A DNA stretch of 64,000 bases. Source: Chthoniobacteraceae bacterium (GTDB lineage Bacteria > Verrucomicrobiota > Verrucomicrobiia > Chthoniobacterales > Chthoniobacteraceae). The DNA is taken from positions 1 to 64,000 of the forward strand of contig CANJPY010000007.1 of the NCBI GenBank assembly GCA_947476255.1, read 5' to 3'. Shown piece after piece: positions 1-8,328 of this stretch (within the stretch, counting starts at the first letter, position 1; every line of letters begins with the position of its first letter). Made by a program: the position numbers and the translations under genes. Under the pieces are notes generated by a model, which saw nothing but the letters and a program-made list of their open reading frames with translations, had not been told where the DNA came from and made no database searches.

Positions 1-243
1 AAACCCGCGCCTGCACCGCTCCCAACTCCAGCACCAGCTCCAACGCCCGTTCCACCAAAACCGGAGCCTCCCGCCTCTCCCAAACCCGCGCCCGCTCCGC
101 TCCCAACTCCAGCACCAGCTCCAACGCCCGTTCCGCCAAAACCGGAGCCTCCCGCCTCTCCCAAACCCGCGCCTGCACCGCTCCCAACTCCTCCACCCGC
201 TCCAACGCCAGTTCCACCAAAACCCGAGCCTCCCGCCTCTCCC
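1..243 (+). repeat. 81-bp in-frame tandem repeat, three copies plus a degenerate fourth
   Basis: Units start at 1, 82 and 163. A shortened, diverged fourth copy starts at 244. Each unit encodes 27 residues, and the copies are nearly identical at DNA level, which suggests recent expansion or homogenisation. The array may extend upstream of the window. Confidence 0.9.
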
Positions 244-1452
244 AAACCAGCGCCCGCTCCAGCTCCAACACAAGCGCCGCCAAAACCTCAACCTGTCTCC
301 CAAAAACCGCAAACACCGGCTCTCCCTGTTCAGATCATTACAGCAGAACGACAACGTCGTGTGTTCTCCCCTCTACCGCGCCCAGAAACGATCCAACTGT
401 CTGCAGGAAATAAACATGCAATCATCGTTCGGCCCGACGGCTCAATCTGGAGCTGGGGCGCCAATGACCATGGCCAGCTTGGAGACGGATCCTTTCAAGG
501 AAGCGCGTTCCCCATTCAAACCGGGCTGCGACTCTCTCAAGATCATTACTGGGTGGCGGCAGCGGCAGGCACCGATTGCTCCCTTGCCCTGCGAGAGGAC
601 GGAACCGTTTGGACCTGGGGCCGCAATGATAATGGCCGCCTAGGAGTCCCCGGAGAAACTGATTCCACAACGCCCAAAAAAGTCTCCCTTCCGCTCCCGG
701 CAATCCTCATTGCGTGCGGTCATGAATCAAGCTTTGCGGTTCTCTTTGATGGGTCCCTGTGGGGGTGGGGCCAAAACACTCATGGCCAACTCGGTTTAGG
801 AGATCGAATCCAACGCACGCAACCGGTCAAAATTCCCGTCAGCGCTCAGATCAAGCAGCTTGTTGTGAGAAAAACGAGCACCTATGCCCTCGCTACAAAC
901 TCTTCCGCCTGGATTTGGGGCGACGGGTACTCTGCGCGAACTGGCGTCCTCTCAAGCCGTGACAGAACCAGGCCAAGCCGCATTGACGCCGAAAGCGACT
1001 GGAATTATATAACTGGTGGTGATGGACATACGATAGGCCTCCGCTCCGACGGATCGCTCTGGGGCCTCGGAGAAAACCAACTCGGGCAACTCGGGGACGG
1101 AAGTCGCCAAAGCAGAATTACACCCGCCCAAACTGGACCCCAAACCCAATGGAACAACCTCGATGCAGTCGGCCGTCGCTCGTATGGAATCACTCGCAAA
1201 GGAGATCTTTTTGCATGGGGCGAGAATCCTGCAGGCACGCTCGGAACGGGTAACACGCTGCCGCGGGTCACTCCCACACAAGTTCTTCCTCAAGGAGGCT
1301 GGCTACGCATTGTTGCAGGAGAGACATTCACGCTGGGCTTGCGGATTGATGGAACCGTGTGGGCTTGGGGCGAAAATTCCCACGGGCAATTAGGCTCGGC
1401 CAAAGTGCTTAACTCATGGACCCCTCTCGAGGTGGCCCTGCCCAAAAATTAA
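1..1452 (+). CDS. RCC1-repeat protein with proline-rich stalk, 5' end outside window
   Basis: The frame is open from base 1, so the gene begins before the window; the GTG listed at 361 is only an internal codon. The visible 483 residues begin with about 110 residues of Pro/Ala/Lys/Glu-rich low-complexity sequence built from 27-residue units (KPAPAPLPTP...PPASP). They are followed by about six to seven RCC1-type units of the form GxxH(T/S)xxLxxDGxxWxWGxNxxGQLG, which are expected to fold as a beta-propeller. In bacteria such RCC1/BNR proteins are usually secreted or surface-exposed, and the proline stalk would act as a spacer from the cell envelope or from an upstream domain. The molecular role is unknown. 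The stop is TAA at 1450-1452, and the next gene is convergent. Confidence 0.85.
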   Translation, partial: KPAPAPLPTPAPAPTPVPPKPEPPASPKPAPAPLPTPAPAPTPVPPKPEPPASPKPAPAPLPTPPPAPTPVPPKPEPPASPKPAPAPAPTQAPPKPQPVSQKPQTPALPVQIITAERQRRVFSPLPRPETIQLSAGNKHAIIVRPDGSIWSWGANDHGQLGDGSFQGSAFPIQTGLRLSQDHYWVAAAAGTDCSLALREDGTVWTWGRNDNGRLGVPGETDSTTPKKVSLPLPAILIACGHESSFAVLFDGSLWGWGQNTHGQLGLGDRIQRTQPVKIPVSAQIKQLVVRKTSTYALATNSSAWIWGDGYSARTGVLSSRDRTRPSRIDAESDWNYITGGDGHTIGLRSDGSLWGLGENQLGQLGDGSRQSRITPAQTGPQTQWNNLDAVGRRSYGITRKGDLFAWGENPAGTLGTGNTLPRVTPTQVLPQGGWLRIVAGETFTLGLRIDGTVWAWGENSHGQLGSAKVLNSWTPLEVALPKN

Positions 1453-1619
1453 TCTCCCATCCAAGTTCCTGCCCCCGACGACTTCCCTGCACTTCACGCA
1501 GAAAATCGGTTCGCTCCCTAGGCTCGCCCAGCTCGACGACAAAGACCATTCCCCAACTCAGGGATGCCGCCATTCAAGGACACCAACCTGCGTGGAGGCG
1601 CCAAACTCGACCGCGCGCT

Positions 1620-3212
1620 TTAAAACTTCTTTCGCAAAGTATACGCAGCTCGGACATTCAATGGCGTCAAGCCCTTTTCTGTGTACAACTTATCAAGGAA
1701 AAAATCGTACACGAAATTCTCGCGAAGTTCGCTAAAGATCAATTCCGCACAGTTTCCATCCTCGGTTAAAATGACGTCCGTTGGTTTCAGCCATTCTTCC
1801 TCGAGCTCAGGAGAACCGTACTCCACGTGGTACGCATAAGTGTATCTGCGAACCACCCACAAATCCTTTTGATTGCACGAAGCTGAGAGCGGTTGAGTGA
1901 AATGCACCTTGAAACCAGTCTTCGTCAGATTAATTTCCAAGGCTTCCAGCGGCGCCTTTCCCACCGGTTCAACAACGCCCAAGTTCTCTCCCCCAGGCCA
2001 CGTCAAATGGGTGCGGCCAACCCACAGCCCATCTCCTAAAAAGGCCAGTCGATGCAAACCCGCCTTCAACGCTGGCGCTTCGATAAACGGATAGCACGCT
2101 CCCTGCCAGACGCCATTAATCCGCTCCGTTGTCACGCGCAACAACTTTGGCACGTTCATTTCTCCAATCACGACCTGCCCGCCATACGGCCCCCAGGCGC
2201 GACTCCTAGGAATACGCACCATCTGCGTGGGCGAGTTCGCGTAGGACATATGCGGAAACCAGACCGCCGCTGGAGTGCGTATTTTATTGAGTTTCTCAAC
2301 CGGCACCTCAAGCGGCGGCTGCTTTCCCCAATCCTCGCGCCAAGGCAACGAGGCTGGGTGCCCATAAAAACCGCCCCGCTGCACTACATGAAGCTCGCTG
2401 GAACCACGCCAGTCTCCCTGATTGTCGGAAACCAAAAGGTTGCCCTCAGCATCGAAGCCCAAACCATCCGGTGAACGAAATCCACTTGCGAAGGGCTTGG
2501 CCTTTCCCGTCGCCGGATCCACTTCCATCACCCACCCTCGCCACGGAACCCGCGAATACATGCGCCCTGCGAGCTTGCTGTTTTTTTTCCAATCCCCGTA
2601 AAACTCCTTACGCTCAAGCCCCACGGGAAGCCACTGACCTCTCACCTCGGGAAATACCGTATCTCCGGAGGAAGCAAGATTCAGCGCCACAAACAATTTT
2701 CCCTGCGCATTACGAACCGGCCCAAAAGCGAACTCGTGATAGTTGCCCGTCATTCCAAAACCGTCCCAGACAGTCTCATACGTATCCGCCTTGCCACTGC
2801 CAATCGAATCGCGCAGACGCGTCAACTCCGGGCGCTGCATCACCAAGAGGCTTCCGTCGGGTTCATTCAGCAGTCCCAACGGCTCGTGCAGACCTTCTGC
2901 AAAGATGGACCATTCCTTCTTAGACGGATTGTAAAACGCGACCTGCCCTCGATGAAAAGCGACCGCCATACGCCCGTCGGGCATTGGACATAAAGCACCC
3001 ACCTGCGGATCCACTCCCTGCGGTCCTTTAACCTCGGTAATTTTGTAATATTTGGCCACCAACGCATCCCGCTCGGAAGCCGCACCGCCCCCAGCTGCTG
3101 GATTTGACACAGGGGCCACAGGCCGTGGCAACGCAACATTCTCGGCGCCAGTGGCAAACTGAGCCATCGCTCCAATCGCAGCAAAACTAAAAGTGAAGAC
3201 TCGGCAGGTCAT
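1620..3212 (-). CDS. exported beta-propeller dehydrogenase (sorbosone/glucose dehydrogenase-like)
   Basis: I place the start at 3212 (MTCRVFTFSF...), which gives a clean signal peptide; the longer ORF to 3365 overlaps the upstream gene. The protein has 530 residues. After the signal and a short linker come propeller-like blades with motifs such as MPDGRMAV, EPLGLLNEPDGSLLV, SGFRSPDGLGFDAEGNLLVSDNQGDW and GGFYGHPAS. These are typical of the periplasmic PQQ-type sugar dehydrogenase-like families abundant in Verrucomicrobia and Planctomycetes. No c-type heme motif (CxxCH) is seen, so electrons would need an external acceptor. The start lies 2 nt after the stop of the blue copper gene, implying coupled translation and a likely redox pairing. 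The substrate is unknown. Confidence 0.75.
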   Translation of the reverse strand: MTCRVFTFSFAAIGAMAQFATGAENVALPRPVAPVSNPAAGGGAASERDALVAKYYKITEVKGPQGVDPQVGALCPMPDGRMAVAFHRGQVAFYNPSKKEWSIFAEGLHEPLGLLNEPDGSLLVMQRPELTRLRDSIGSGKADTYETVWDGFGMTGNYHEFAFGPVRNAQGKLFVALNLASSGDTVFPEVRGQWLPVGLERKEFYGDWKKNSKLAGRMYSRVPWRGWVMEVDPATGKAKPFASGFRSPDGLGFDAEGNLLVSDNQGDWRGSSELHVVQRGGFYGHPASLPWREDWGKQPPLEVPVEKLNKIRTPAAVWFPHMSYANSPTQMVRIPRSRAWGPYGGQVVIGEMNVPKLLRVTTERINGVWQGACYPFIEAPALKAGLHRLAFLGDGLWVGRTHLTWPGGENLGVVEPVGKAPLEALEINLTKTGFKVHFTQPLSASCNQKDLWVVRRYTYAYHVEYGSPELEEEWLKPTDVILTEDGNCAELIFSELRENFVYDFFLDKLYTEKGLTPLNVRAAYTLRKKF

Positions 3213-3214
3213 GA

Positions 3215-4420
3215 TCAGGGGGTATGGGTGTGGAAATTCTTGGAAACTGGGGCCGACGTATCCTTGTTGGGAGGCGCGTCTTTTCGTTCTAAAAACACGC
3301 TGAACTCTTTGGCTTTGTTCGCCGGGACCTCCATTTGTCCTTTGCGTTCCACCGCGTCCGGGCATTTCAAGACAACGCTCAAATCTTGTACAACAAGCAC
3401 CTTCGCTTTGACTTGCGGGAGGCGGAACCGCACCTCAAGCACGTTTCCAGCAGCTCTCACGAGTTGAAAGACCTCCTGTTTTCCCACCTTAAAATGAAAC
3501 TCTGGAAGCCCCTCCTTGAGGGCATAGCCGAGAAATTGGGCCTCGGGATTCATATCGCTTTTCCCACTCCCAAAACGAATCAGCGGCGTTGCGGCACTCC
3601 ACCAAGCGGCGTCTCCGAGTTCCGCCATATCCCGCCCACTCCCACGCCAATGCCGCGTTCCATCCAAAAACGGCCCGCTCCAAGCGTACCGAATCCTGCA
3701 GCTCACCGCGTCAAAGCAATAGTTCAAGGTTCCGGGCAAAGCCACGGCAATGGGAGCAGGACCCGCTTCGGGCATGAAAATACGCTGCACAAACGGCCGG
3801 CGACCGCCTCCCACAAGTCCCTTTTCCAAAGTTAATTGCGGAATATTTTTGTCCTGCGCTAGAGAGGGCATTTGCACCCCAACGTAAAGAGCCCCGTACA
3901 TCACCATTCCATGCCCCGGCACAGAGCACACGTAGCCGTATATCCCTGCCTCCTCTGGTGTTACAAACTTCAACTGCACCTTCCCTTCAGGATCCACAAC
4001 CTTCCCGCTGGACGCCAAAACAGCCTGATGCTCAGGTATAAAGCCTTTGTTGGGACCCGTTTCCCCCATCTCCATCGCTGCCTTCACCACCTCCTGTACC
4101 ATGCCGGGTTTCACGAGAACAAAGTTGTGCGGTTGGTGGGAAACGTCCGTGTTCTGAATCTCCAACTGCAAGGACTCCCCGGGTTGAGCCTCCAAACGGG
4201 GGGGATCAAAACGCAGCCCCTCCGCCATTTGCAATGTGATTACTCGCGCCTTTTTGGGAGCTTTCTTCGGAACCGCAACTGCCTCATTCGAAGCGCTCGA
4301 AGTCGCCTCAGGCTTGCTCGTTCCGGGGGAAACCACCGCTGGCGCCTGCGCCAAAAGCGACGAGATTGACCCGCCTAAAATCAAACTCAGACCGCAAAAA
4401 ATCACGCTGGGGGATGCCAT
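3215..4420 (-). CDS. exported blue copper (plastocyanin/azurin-like) protein
   Basis: This 401-residue protein has a signal peptide ending near SSLLAQA. Residues ~58-182 form a cupredoxin domain with probable type 1 copper ligands His98 (PHNF) and Cys165/His170/Met174, in the azurin spacing C-x4-H-x3-M. A second domain (~200-385) carries SCRIRYAWSGPF. I recall this domain next to heme or copper domains in PVC-phylum proteins, but I cannot assign a fold. The likely role is one-electron transfer in the periplasm. The gene is first in a two-gene unit, and the following dehydrogenase starts 2 nt after its stop, so this protein is the natural candidate electron acceptor. That partnership is inferred from position only. 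Confidence 0.82.
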   Translation of the reverse strand: MASPSVIFCGLSLILGGSISSLLAQAPAVVSPGTSKPEATSSASNEAVAVPKKAPKKARVITLQMAEGLRFDPPRLEAQPGESLQLEIQNTDVSHQPHNFVLVKPGMVQEVVKAAMEMGETGPNKGFIPEHQAVLASSGKVVDPEGKVQLKFVTPEEAGIYGYVCSVPGHGMVMYGALYVGVQMPSLAQDKNIPQLTLEKGLVGGGRRPFVQRIFMPEAGPAPIAVALPGTLNYCFDAVSCRIRYAWSGPFLDGTRHWRGSGRDMAELGDAAWWSAATPLIRFGSGKSDMNPEAQFLGYALKEGLPEFHFKVGKQEVFQLVRAAGNVLEVRFRLPQVKAKVLVVQDLSVVLKCPDAVERKGQMEVPANKAKEFSVFLERKDAPPNKDTSAPVSKNFHTHTP

Positions 4421-4684
4421 ACTTTGGAACTATCAGCTTTTCCAACCTTCCAAAGTCTATTTTAAATCATCTCTATGCTTTTATGAGTCATCCGCCACTA
4501 GGCTCCCTTTCGCGATTCAATGAAGCACCGTGCAACTTGGATGCCCTAAAAAGATTTCGTCAAACGCCTAACCCACGCCAGTCTCCGAGAGCTCCCTAAG
4601 CTCAGGATCTCCGGGTCAGCGCTCGATGCTTTCCAAAACAAACAATTCAGCCAAATATACAGCCCCCCCACTCTTCTACAATTT
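4421..4684. promoter_or_regulatory. divergent intergenic region (blue copper gene / Gfo-Idh-MocA gene)
   Basis: This is a 264-bp spacer between divergently transcribed genes, locally richer in A/T than its surroundings, so it should contain two promoters. I could not identify convincing -35/-10 pairs or an operator. Confidence 0.4.
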
Positions 4685-5731
4685 ATGAGCCAGCCCATCG
4701 GATTTGCCATTGTTGGATCCGGCATGATTGCCGAATTTCACGCCCGCGCCATCTCTCAGGTTCCTGAAGCGCGACTGGTTTCAGTCTATTCACGGCAGCC
4801 CGACAAATGCCGGGAATTCGCAGCCCTCGTCGGCGCGCGCGCCGCCTCCAGCCTCGCAGAGCTTGTCGCCGACCCCGCTGTTCAGGCTGTATGCATCACA
4901 ACCCCCAGTGGCGCGCACGCCGAGGCCGCGGTTCCCCTGCTCGCCGGAGGCAAATCTGTTTTGTGCGAGAAACCCATGGATGTTTCCCTGGCTTCAGTGG
5001 ACAAAATCATTGCGGCGGCCCATCAAGGCGGAGGCATCCTCGCCGGCGTCTTCCAGAACCGATTGGGACGCGGGGCCCAGCTCTTGAAACAAGCCGTAGA
5101 AGCCGGCCGTTTTGGCCGCCTCAGTTTGAGCAGCGCCTACATCAAGTGGTGGCGCACGGACGCCTACTACACGACCTCCAACTGGAAAGGGACTTGGAAA
5201 CTGGATGGAGGAGGCGCCCTCATGAACCAAGGAATCCATGCCGTCGATCTCCTCCAGTGGCTCGTTGGACTCCCAAAACGGGTCGGTGCCTTCGCCGCCA
5301 CCCGGGCGCACGCAATGATTGAAACAGAGGATACTTTATCCGCCACGCTTCAATTCCCCGACGGCTCCCTGGGCGTCATTGAGGCCGCCACTTCCAGTTT
5401 CCCCGGTTCGGATCTGCGCATTGAAATCACTGGAGACAAAGGATCAGCGGCGATCGTAAACGACAAAATCGTCCGGTGGGACTTTGCCGAAACACTTCCT
5501 TCCGACGTTAACGTGATGGCCAACGAACAGGGCGGAATAATCGGGGGAGGCACCGCGGACCCCAAGGCAATCAGCGTGGAAGGACACCGCCGCCTTGTCG
5601 AGGACCTGGCGTTGGCGATCCGCGACAAACGCGCGCCGATGATTCCTGGAGAGGAAGCGCGGCGCGCCGTCTCAATCATTGTCGCCTGTTACGAAAGCGC
5701 GCGCACGGGTAAAATTGTGGACGTCATCTGA
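4685..5731 (+). CDS. Gfo/Idh/MocA family oxidoreductase
   Basis: This is a 348-residue NAD(P)-dependent oxidoreductase of usual family length. The N-terminal Rossmann fold shows the dinucleotide-binding pattern VGSGMIAEFHARA. The family signature CEKPMDVS contains the conserved EKP lysine region. The C-terminal half has the expected alpha/beta substrate domain, with GGALMNQGIHAVDLLQWL carrying the conserved catalytic-type His. These enzymes oxidise or epimerise sugars, inositols and related polyols in the cytoplasm; the substrate cannot be told from sequence. The ATG at 4685 is the first good start after the divergent spacer. Confidence 0.9.
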   Translation: MSQPIGFAIVGSGMIAEFHARAISQVPEARLVSVYSRQPDKCREFAALVGARAASSLAELVADPAVQAVCITTPSGAHAEAAVPLLAGGKSVLCEKPMDVSLASVDKIIAAAHQGGGILAGVFQNRLGRGAQLLKQAVEAGRFGRLSLSSAYIKWWRTDAYYTTSNWKGTWKLDGGGALMNQGIHAVDLLQWLVGLPKRVGAFAATRAHAMIETEDTLSATLQFPDGSLGVIEAATSSFPGSDLRIEITGDKGSAAIVNDKIVRWDFAETLPSDVNVMANEQGGIIGGGTADPKAISVEGHRRLVEDLALAIRDKRAPMIPGEEARRAVSIIVACYESARTGKIVDVI

Positions 5732-5778
5732 ATACGACGCCTCCCAAAGGCCATCCTTATGGCTTTAAACAGCTGTTT

Positions 5779-6159
5779 TTGCTCGTGGGCATTGCAATGC
5801 TTCCGACGGCTGCGACCGTGTGTTTTGAGCTGAAATGGAAGCCCCCACCTGAGTTTCGGGAACTCAAAGCCTCGGAAGCAAAGGCCAGAACTCGTGAATA
5901 CGTTTGGGTTGACGTGCGTTCTCCGGAACGCTTTCACCTTGATCATGTTCCAGACGCTGTTCCGTTTGATGAATCAAACGCCCCCGAGGGCCTCGAACAC
6001 ATAACCCGCCTGCGCGTTGGAAGACAAAAGATCGCAGTTTATGGGGAAGGCGCAGGCAGTGACCGCGCTTTACGGGTTGCAAGGTTGCTGAAAAAACAGC
6101 TGCAAACCAAAGACATCGTTTTATTGGAGGGAGGCTGGGCATCGTGGCCGAGAGAATAA
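5779..6159 (+). CDS. rhodanese-like domain protein lacking the catalytic cysteine
   Basis: This short protein of about 126 residues has a hydrophobic N-terminus (LVGIAMLPTAATVC) followed by a single rhodanese fold. Recognisable motifs are VWVDVRSPERFHLDHVPDAVPFD and LEGGWASW. The active-site loop, where rhodaneses carry Cys, reads YGEGAGSDRALRVA, so sulfur transfer by the normal mechanism is not expected; a binding or scaffold role is more likely. The start is uncertain: TTG 5779 is taken, with GTG 5785 and ATG 5797 as alternatives. The 3' end overlaps the following MauE/DoxX gene by 16 nt, so the two are probably co-translated. Confidence 0.75.
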   Translation: MLVGIAMLPTAATVCFELKWKPPPEFRELKASEAKARTREYVWVDVRSPERFHLDHVPDAVPFDESNAPEGLEHITRLRVGRQKIAVYGEGAGSDRALRVARLLKKQLQTKDIVLLEGGWASWPRE

Positions 6160-6620
6160 GAAAACCTTCGTTCCGGACTTTGTTAGGCGCGTTCCTACGG
6201 GTGCTCGTTTCGGGAATTTTTCTGAGCGCCGGCATTCTCAAATTAAAGGATGCCGATGGAACGCTTGTCGCAGTTTATCAATACAAACTACTCTCCTGGG
6301 AAGCGTCGGGAATTGTCGCCACTTTCCTTCCCTTTCTTGAGATCACAGCGGGCGTGGCACTCTGGATCCCGCGCGTCAGGCTCGGAGCGAGCCTCCTCTC
6401 GATGTGTTTAACCCTCATTTTCATGGCGGCGCTGGGTTCCGCTTTGGCTCGAAACCTCGATGTCAGTTGCGGCTGCTTTGGCACCACGGACCTGCTCACC
6501 ACAAGCGGCGTCCGCCTCGCACAGGATGCCGTTCTCCTCCTCACTTGCGGCGCTCTCTGGAGATACGAGCGCTCTAAATATTCCTCAATGTTGCATTCTG
6601 ACGAAGAGAGTGGTTATTAG
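6144..6620 (+). CDS. MauE/DoxX-family integral membrane protein
   Basis: This 158-residue protein has about four hydrophobic segments and the MauE/DoxX signature in the loop LDVSCGCFGTTDLL, whose CGC cysteines are typical of the family. MauE-type proteins support disulfide or redox maturation of exported proteins; DoxX relatives associate with superoxide dismutase and thiol stress complexes. The GTG start at 6144 overlaps the rhodanese-like gene, and the exported superoxide dismutase follows 20 nt after the stop. A three-gene envelope redox unit is plausible. Confidence 0.8.
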   Translation: MAERIRKPSFRTLLGAFLRVLVSGIFLSAGILKLKDADGTLVAVYQYKLLSWEASGIVATFLPFLEITAGVALWIPRVRLGASLLSMCLTLIFMAALGSALARNLDVSCGCFGTTDLLTTSGVRLAQDAVLLLTCGALWRYERSKYSSMLHSDEESGY

Positions 6621-6640
6621 GTGCGAAATATATCCCATTT

Positions 6641-7348
6641 ATGCTTAGCCGCCGCGAAGCCCTTAAAACCCTCGCCCTTTCCACGGGTGCCATCGCCCTG
6701 AGTTCCACCGCCTCAACGGCACAACAAGCCCTTGGAGAGGTGCACAAACTGCCGCCCCTAGGATACGATTACGACGCCCTGGAGCCCTTTATCGATGCAG
6801 AAACCATGAAACTCCACCACGATAAGCATCACGCAGCTTACGTGGCGAAGCTCAACCAAGCTCTCGAAAAAGAACCAACCCTCGCTTCGCGAACTATCGA
6901 GGAGCTCCTTAAAAACCTCGACTCGGCCCCTGAATCCGTCCGAACAGACATTCGCAATCAAGGTGGCGGCCATTACAACCACACCCTCTTCTGGCAGTTG
7001 CTTCGCAAAAAAGAAAACGCTGGACCTCAGGGAGATATTGCCAAGGCGATCACCGCAACTTTCGGTTCGCTCACCGCCTTGGAAGAGCAAATCCAGGCTG
7101 CCGGCCTCAAACAGTTTGGAAGCGGCTGGGCCTGGCTTGTTTTGCGCGCGGGAAAACTGGTGGTGGAATCCAGCGCGAATCAGGACTGTCCCCTGAGCTC
7201 GGGCGCCTACCCTCTCCTGTGTGTTGACGTCTGGGAACACGCCTACTACCTCAAGTACCAGAACAAACGTGCGGATTATATCAAAGCAGTCCTCCAAATT
7301 CTTAATTGGGACGTGATTGCAGACCGCTACAGACAGGGCAAGGCGTAG
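6641..7348 (+). CDS. sodA: exported Mn-type superoxide dismutase
   Basis: This 235-residue Fe/Mn superoxide dismutase has an N-terminal twin-arginine-like leader (SRREALKTLALS...), so it probably acts outside the cytoplasm on superoxide. Predicted metal ligands are His59 (LHHDKHH), His114 (YNHTLFW), Asp196 and His200 (VDVWEHAYY). The GGGHYNH motif and Gln181 in SSANQDCPL match the manganese-type active site rather than the iron type; cambialistic use cannot be excluded. It follows the MauE/DoxX gene by 20 nt. The start at 6641 fits the leader. Confidence 0.92.
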   Translation: MLSRREALKTLALSTGAIALSSTASTAQQALGEVHKLPPLGYDYDALEPFIDAETMKLHHDKHHAAYVAKLNQALEKEPTLASRTIEELLKNLDSAPESVRTDIRNQGGGHYNHTLFWQLLRKKENAGPQGDIAKAITATFGSLTALEEQIQAAGLKQFGSGWAWLVLRAGKLVVESSANQDCPLSSGAYPLLCVDVWEHAYYLKYQNKRADYIKAVLQILNWDVIADRYRQGKA

Positions 7349-7379
7349 ACGTCACACGTTCGCACTCCTTTCCTGCCGA

Positions 7380-8303
7380 ATGCTTTCGACGGCCACTGTC
7401 TCCCAGCTCAAGGCCCCAAGCCGCTTGCGAACTTGGCTGCAGTTGTTCCGCGCCCCGAATCTGTTTACGGTCCCGGGCGACCCCATCGCAGGCTATCTCA
7501 TTTCAAACGCCGGGTTTACCGATGTTTCCTTGCTTCTTGTGGCAACATCCAGCCTTTGCTTCTACGGAGCGGGTCTTTTGCTCAATGATCTCGTTGACTT
7601 AGCGGAAGACAAAACCGACCGCCCCAGTCGTCCCTTGCCCGCGGGGCACGCATCGCTGCAATCCGTCAGACGCGTCCACTGGTTGCTTAACCTCGTTGGA
7701 ATCCTCTTCCTGATCGGCACAGGCTCCACAAGAGCGGTTCTCGCGGGTGTTGCGACTGTCGCTGCAGTTTGGTCTTATAACTGCCTCACGAAGAAAGTCC
7801 CTGTCGTCGGAGCGCTCAACATGGGCCTTTGCCGCACCTTAAGCATGCTCACTGGCGCGCTTGCGGGCCCAAGCCCGTTTTCCGTCCCAATCGCCGCACT
7901 GATGGCCGTCACCGCCGGACTCTACATCGCCGCAGTCACAAATTTGGCACGCTTTGAAACTAAAACGTCGCTCGCGTTTGCTCCCCGTTTTTTTCCGGTG
8001 CTTGCGCTGCTTCCGGGATTAGCCCTGGGAGTGCAGAACGCCCTCTATTCCCCGGACAAACTTCCTTCCGCTATCCTGTTCGGCGCCACACTTCTGGGCG
8101 GCCTCAGCCTTCTGCAGCGCTTGGTGTTGCGCCCCAATCCACTGCCTCCCCTCATTGGCGCACACATCCGTTTGTTGCTTCCCTTTCAGGCGGCGGCCTG
8201 CTGGTTTGGAGCGTCTCAAAGCGTGGGACCAGCCTTTGCGGTGGCTCTGGTAACCCTTTGGCCGGTGAGCCGGATGGTTTCGCGGCGGTTCTACGCAAGT
8301 TGA
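7380..8303 (+). CDS. UbiA-family prenyltransferase, EboC-like
   Basis: I take the ATG at 7380 (MLSTATVSQL), since the track start at 7317 lies inside sodA. The protein is 307 residues and polytopic, with the aspartate-rich prenyl-diphosphate motif NDLVDLAEDKTDRPSRPLPAG. UbiA enzymes prenylate aromatic or other acceptors in the membrane. The N-terminal LFRAPNLFTVPGDPIAGYL and the internal GALNMGLCRTLSMLTGA resemble the EboC branch linked to eustigmatophyte/bacterial ebo clusters. An EboE homologue lies at 61.7 kb in this window, which supports this reading. The alternatives are a ubiquinone/menaquinone or chlorophyll-type UbiA enzyme. Confidence 0.75.
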   Translation: MLSTATVSQLKAPSRLRTWLQLFRAPNLFTVPGDPIAGYLISNAGFTDVSLLLVATSSLCFYGAGLLLNDLVDLAEDKTDRPSRPLPAGHASLQSVRRVHWLLNLVGILFLIGTGSTRAVLAGVATVAAVWSYNCLTKKVPVVGALNMGLCRTLSMLTGALAGPSPFSVPIAALMAVTAGLYIAAVTNLARFETKTSLAFAPRFFPVLALLPGLALGVQNALYSPDKLPSAILFGATLLGGLSLLQRLVLRPNPLPPLIGAHIRLLLPFQAAACWFGASQSVGPAFAVALVTLWPVSRMVSRRFYAS

Positions 8304-8328
8304 AATCTGTAACGATTCCCCATCCCTG

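Noticed and set aside
1-300. CRISPR-like direct repeats
   Set aside because: The repeats are contiguous, 81 bp, in frame and without unique spacers: a protein repeat.
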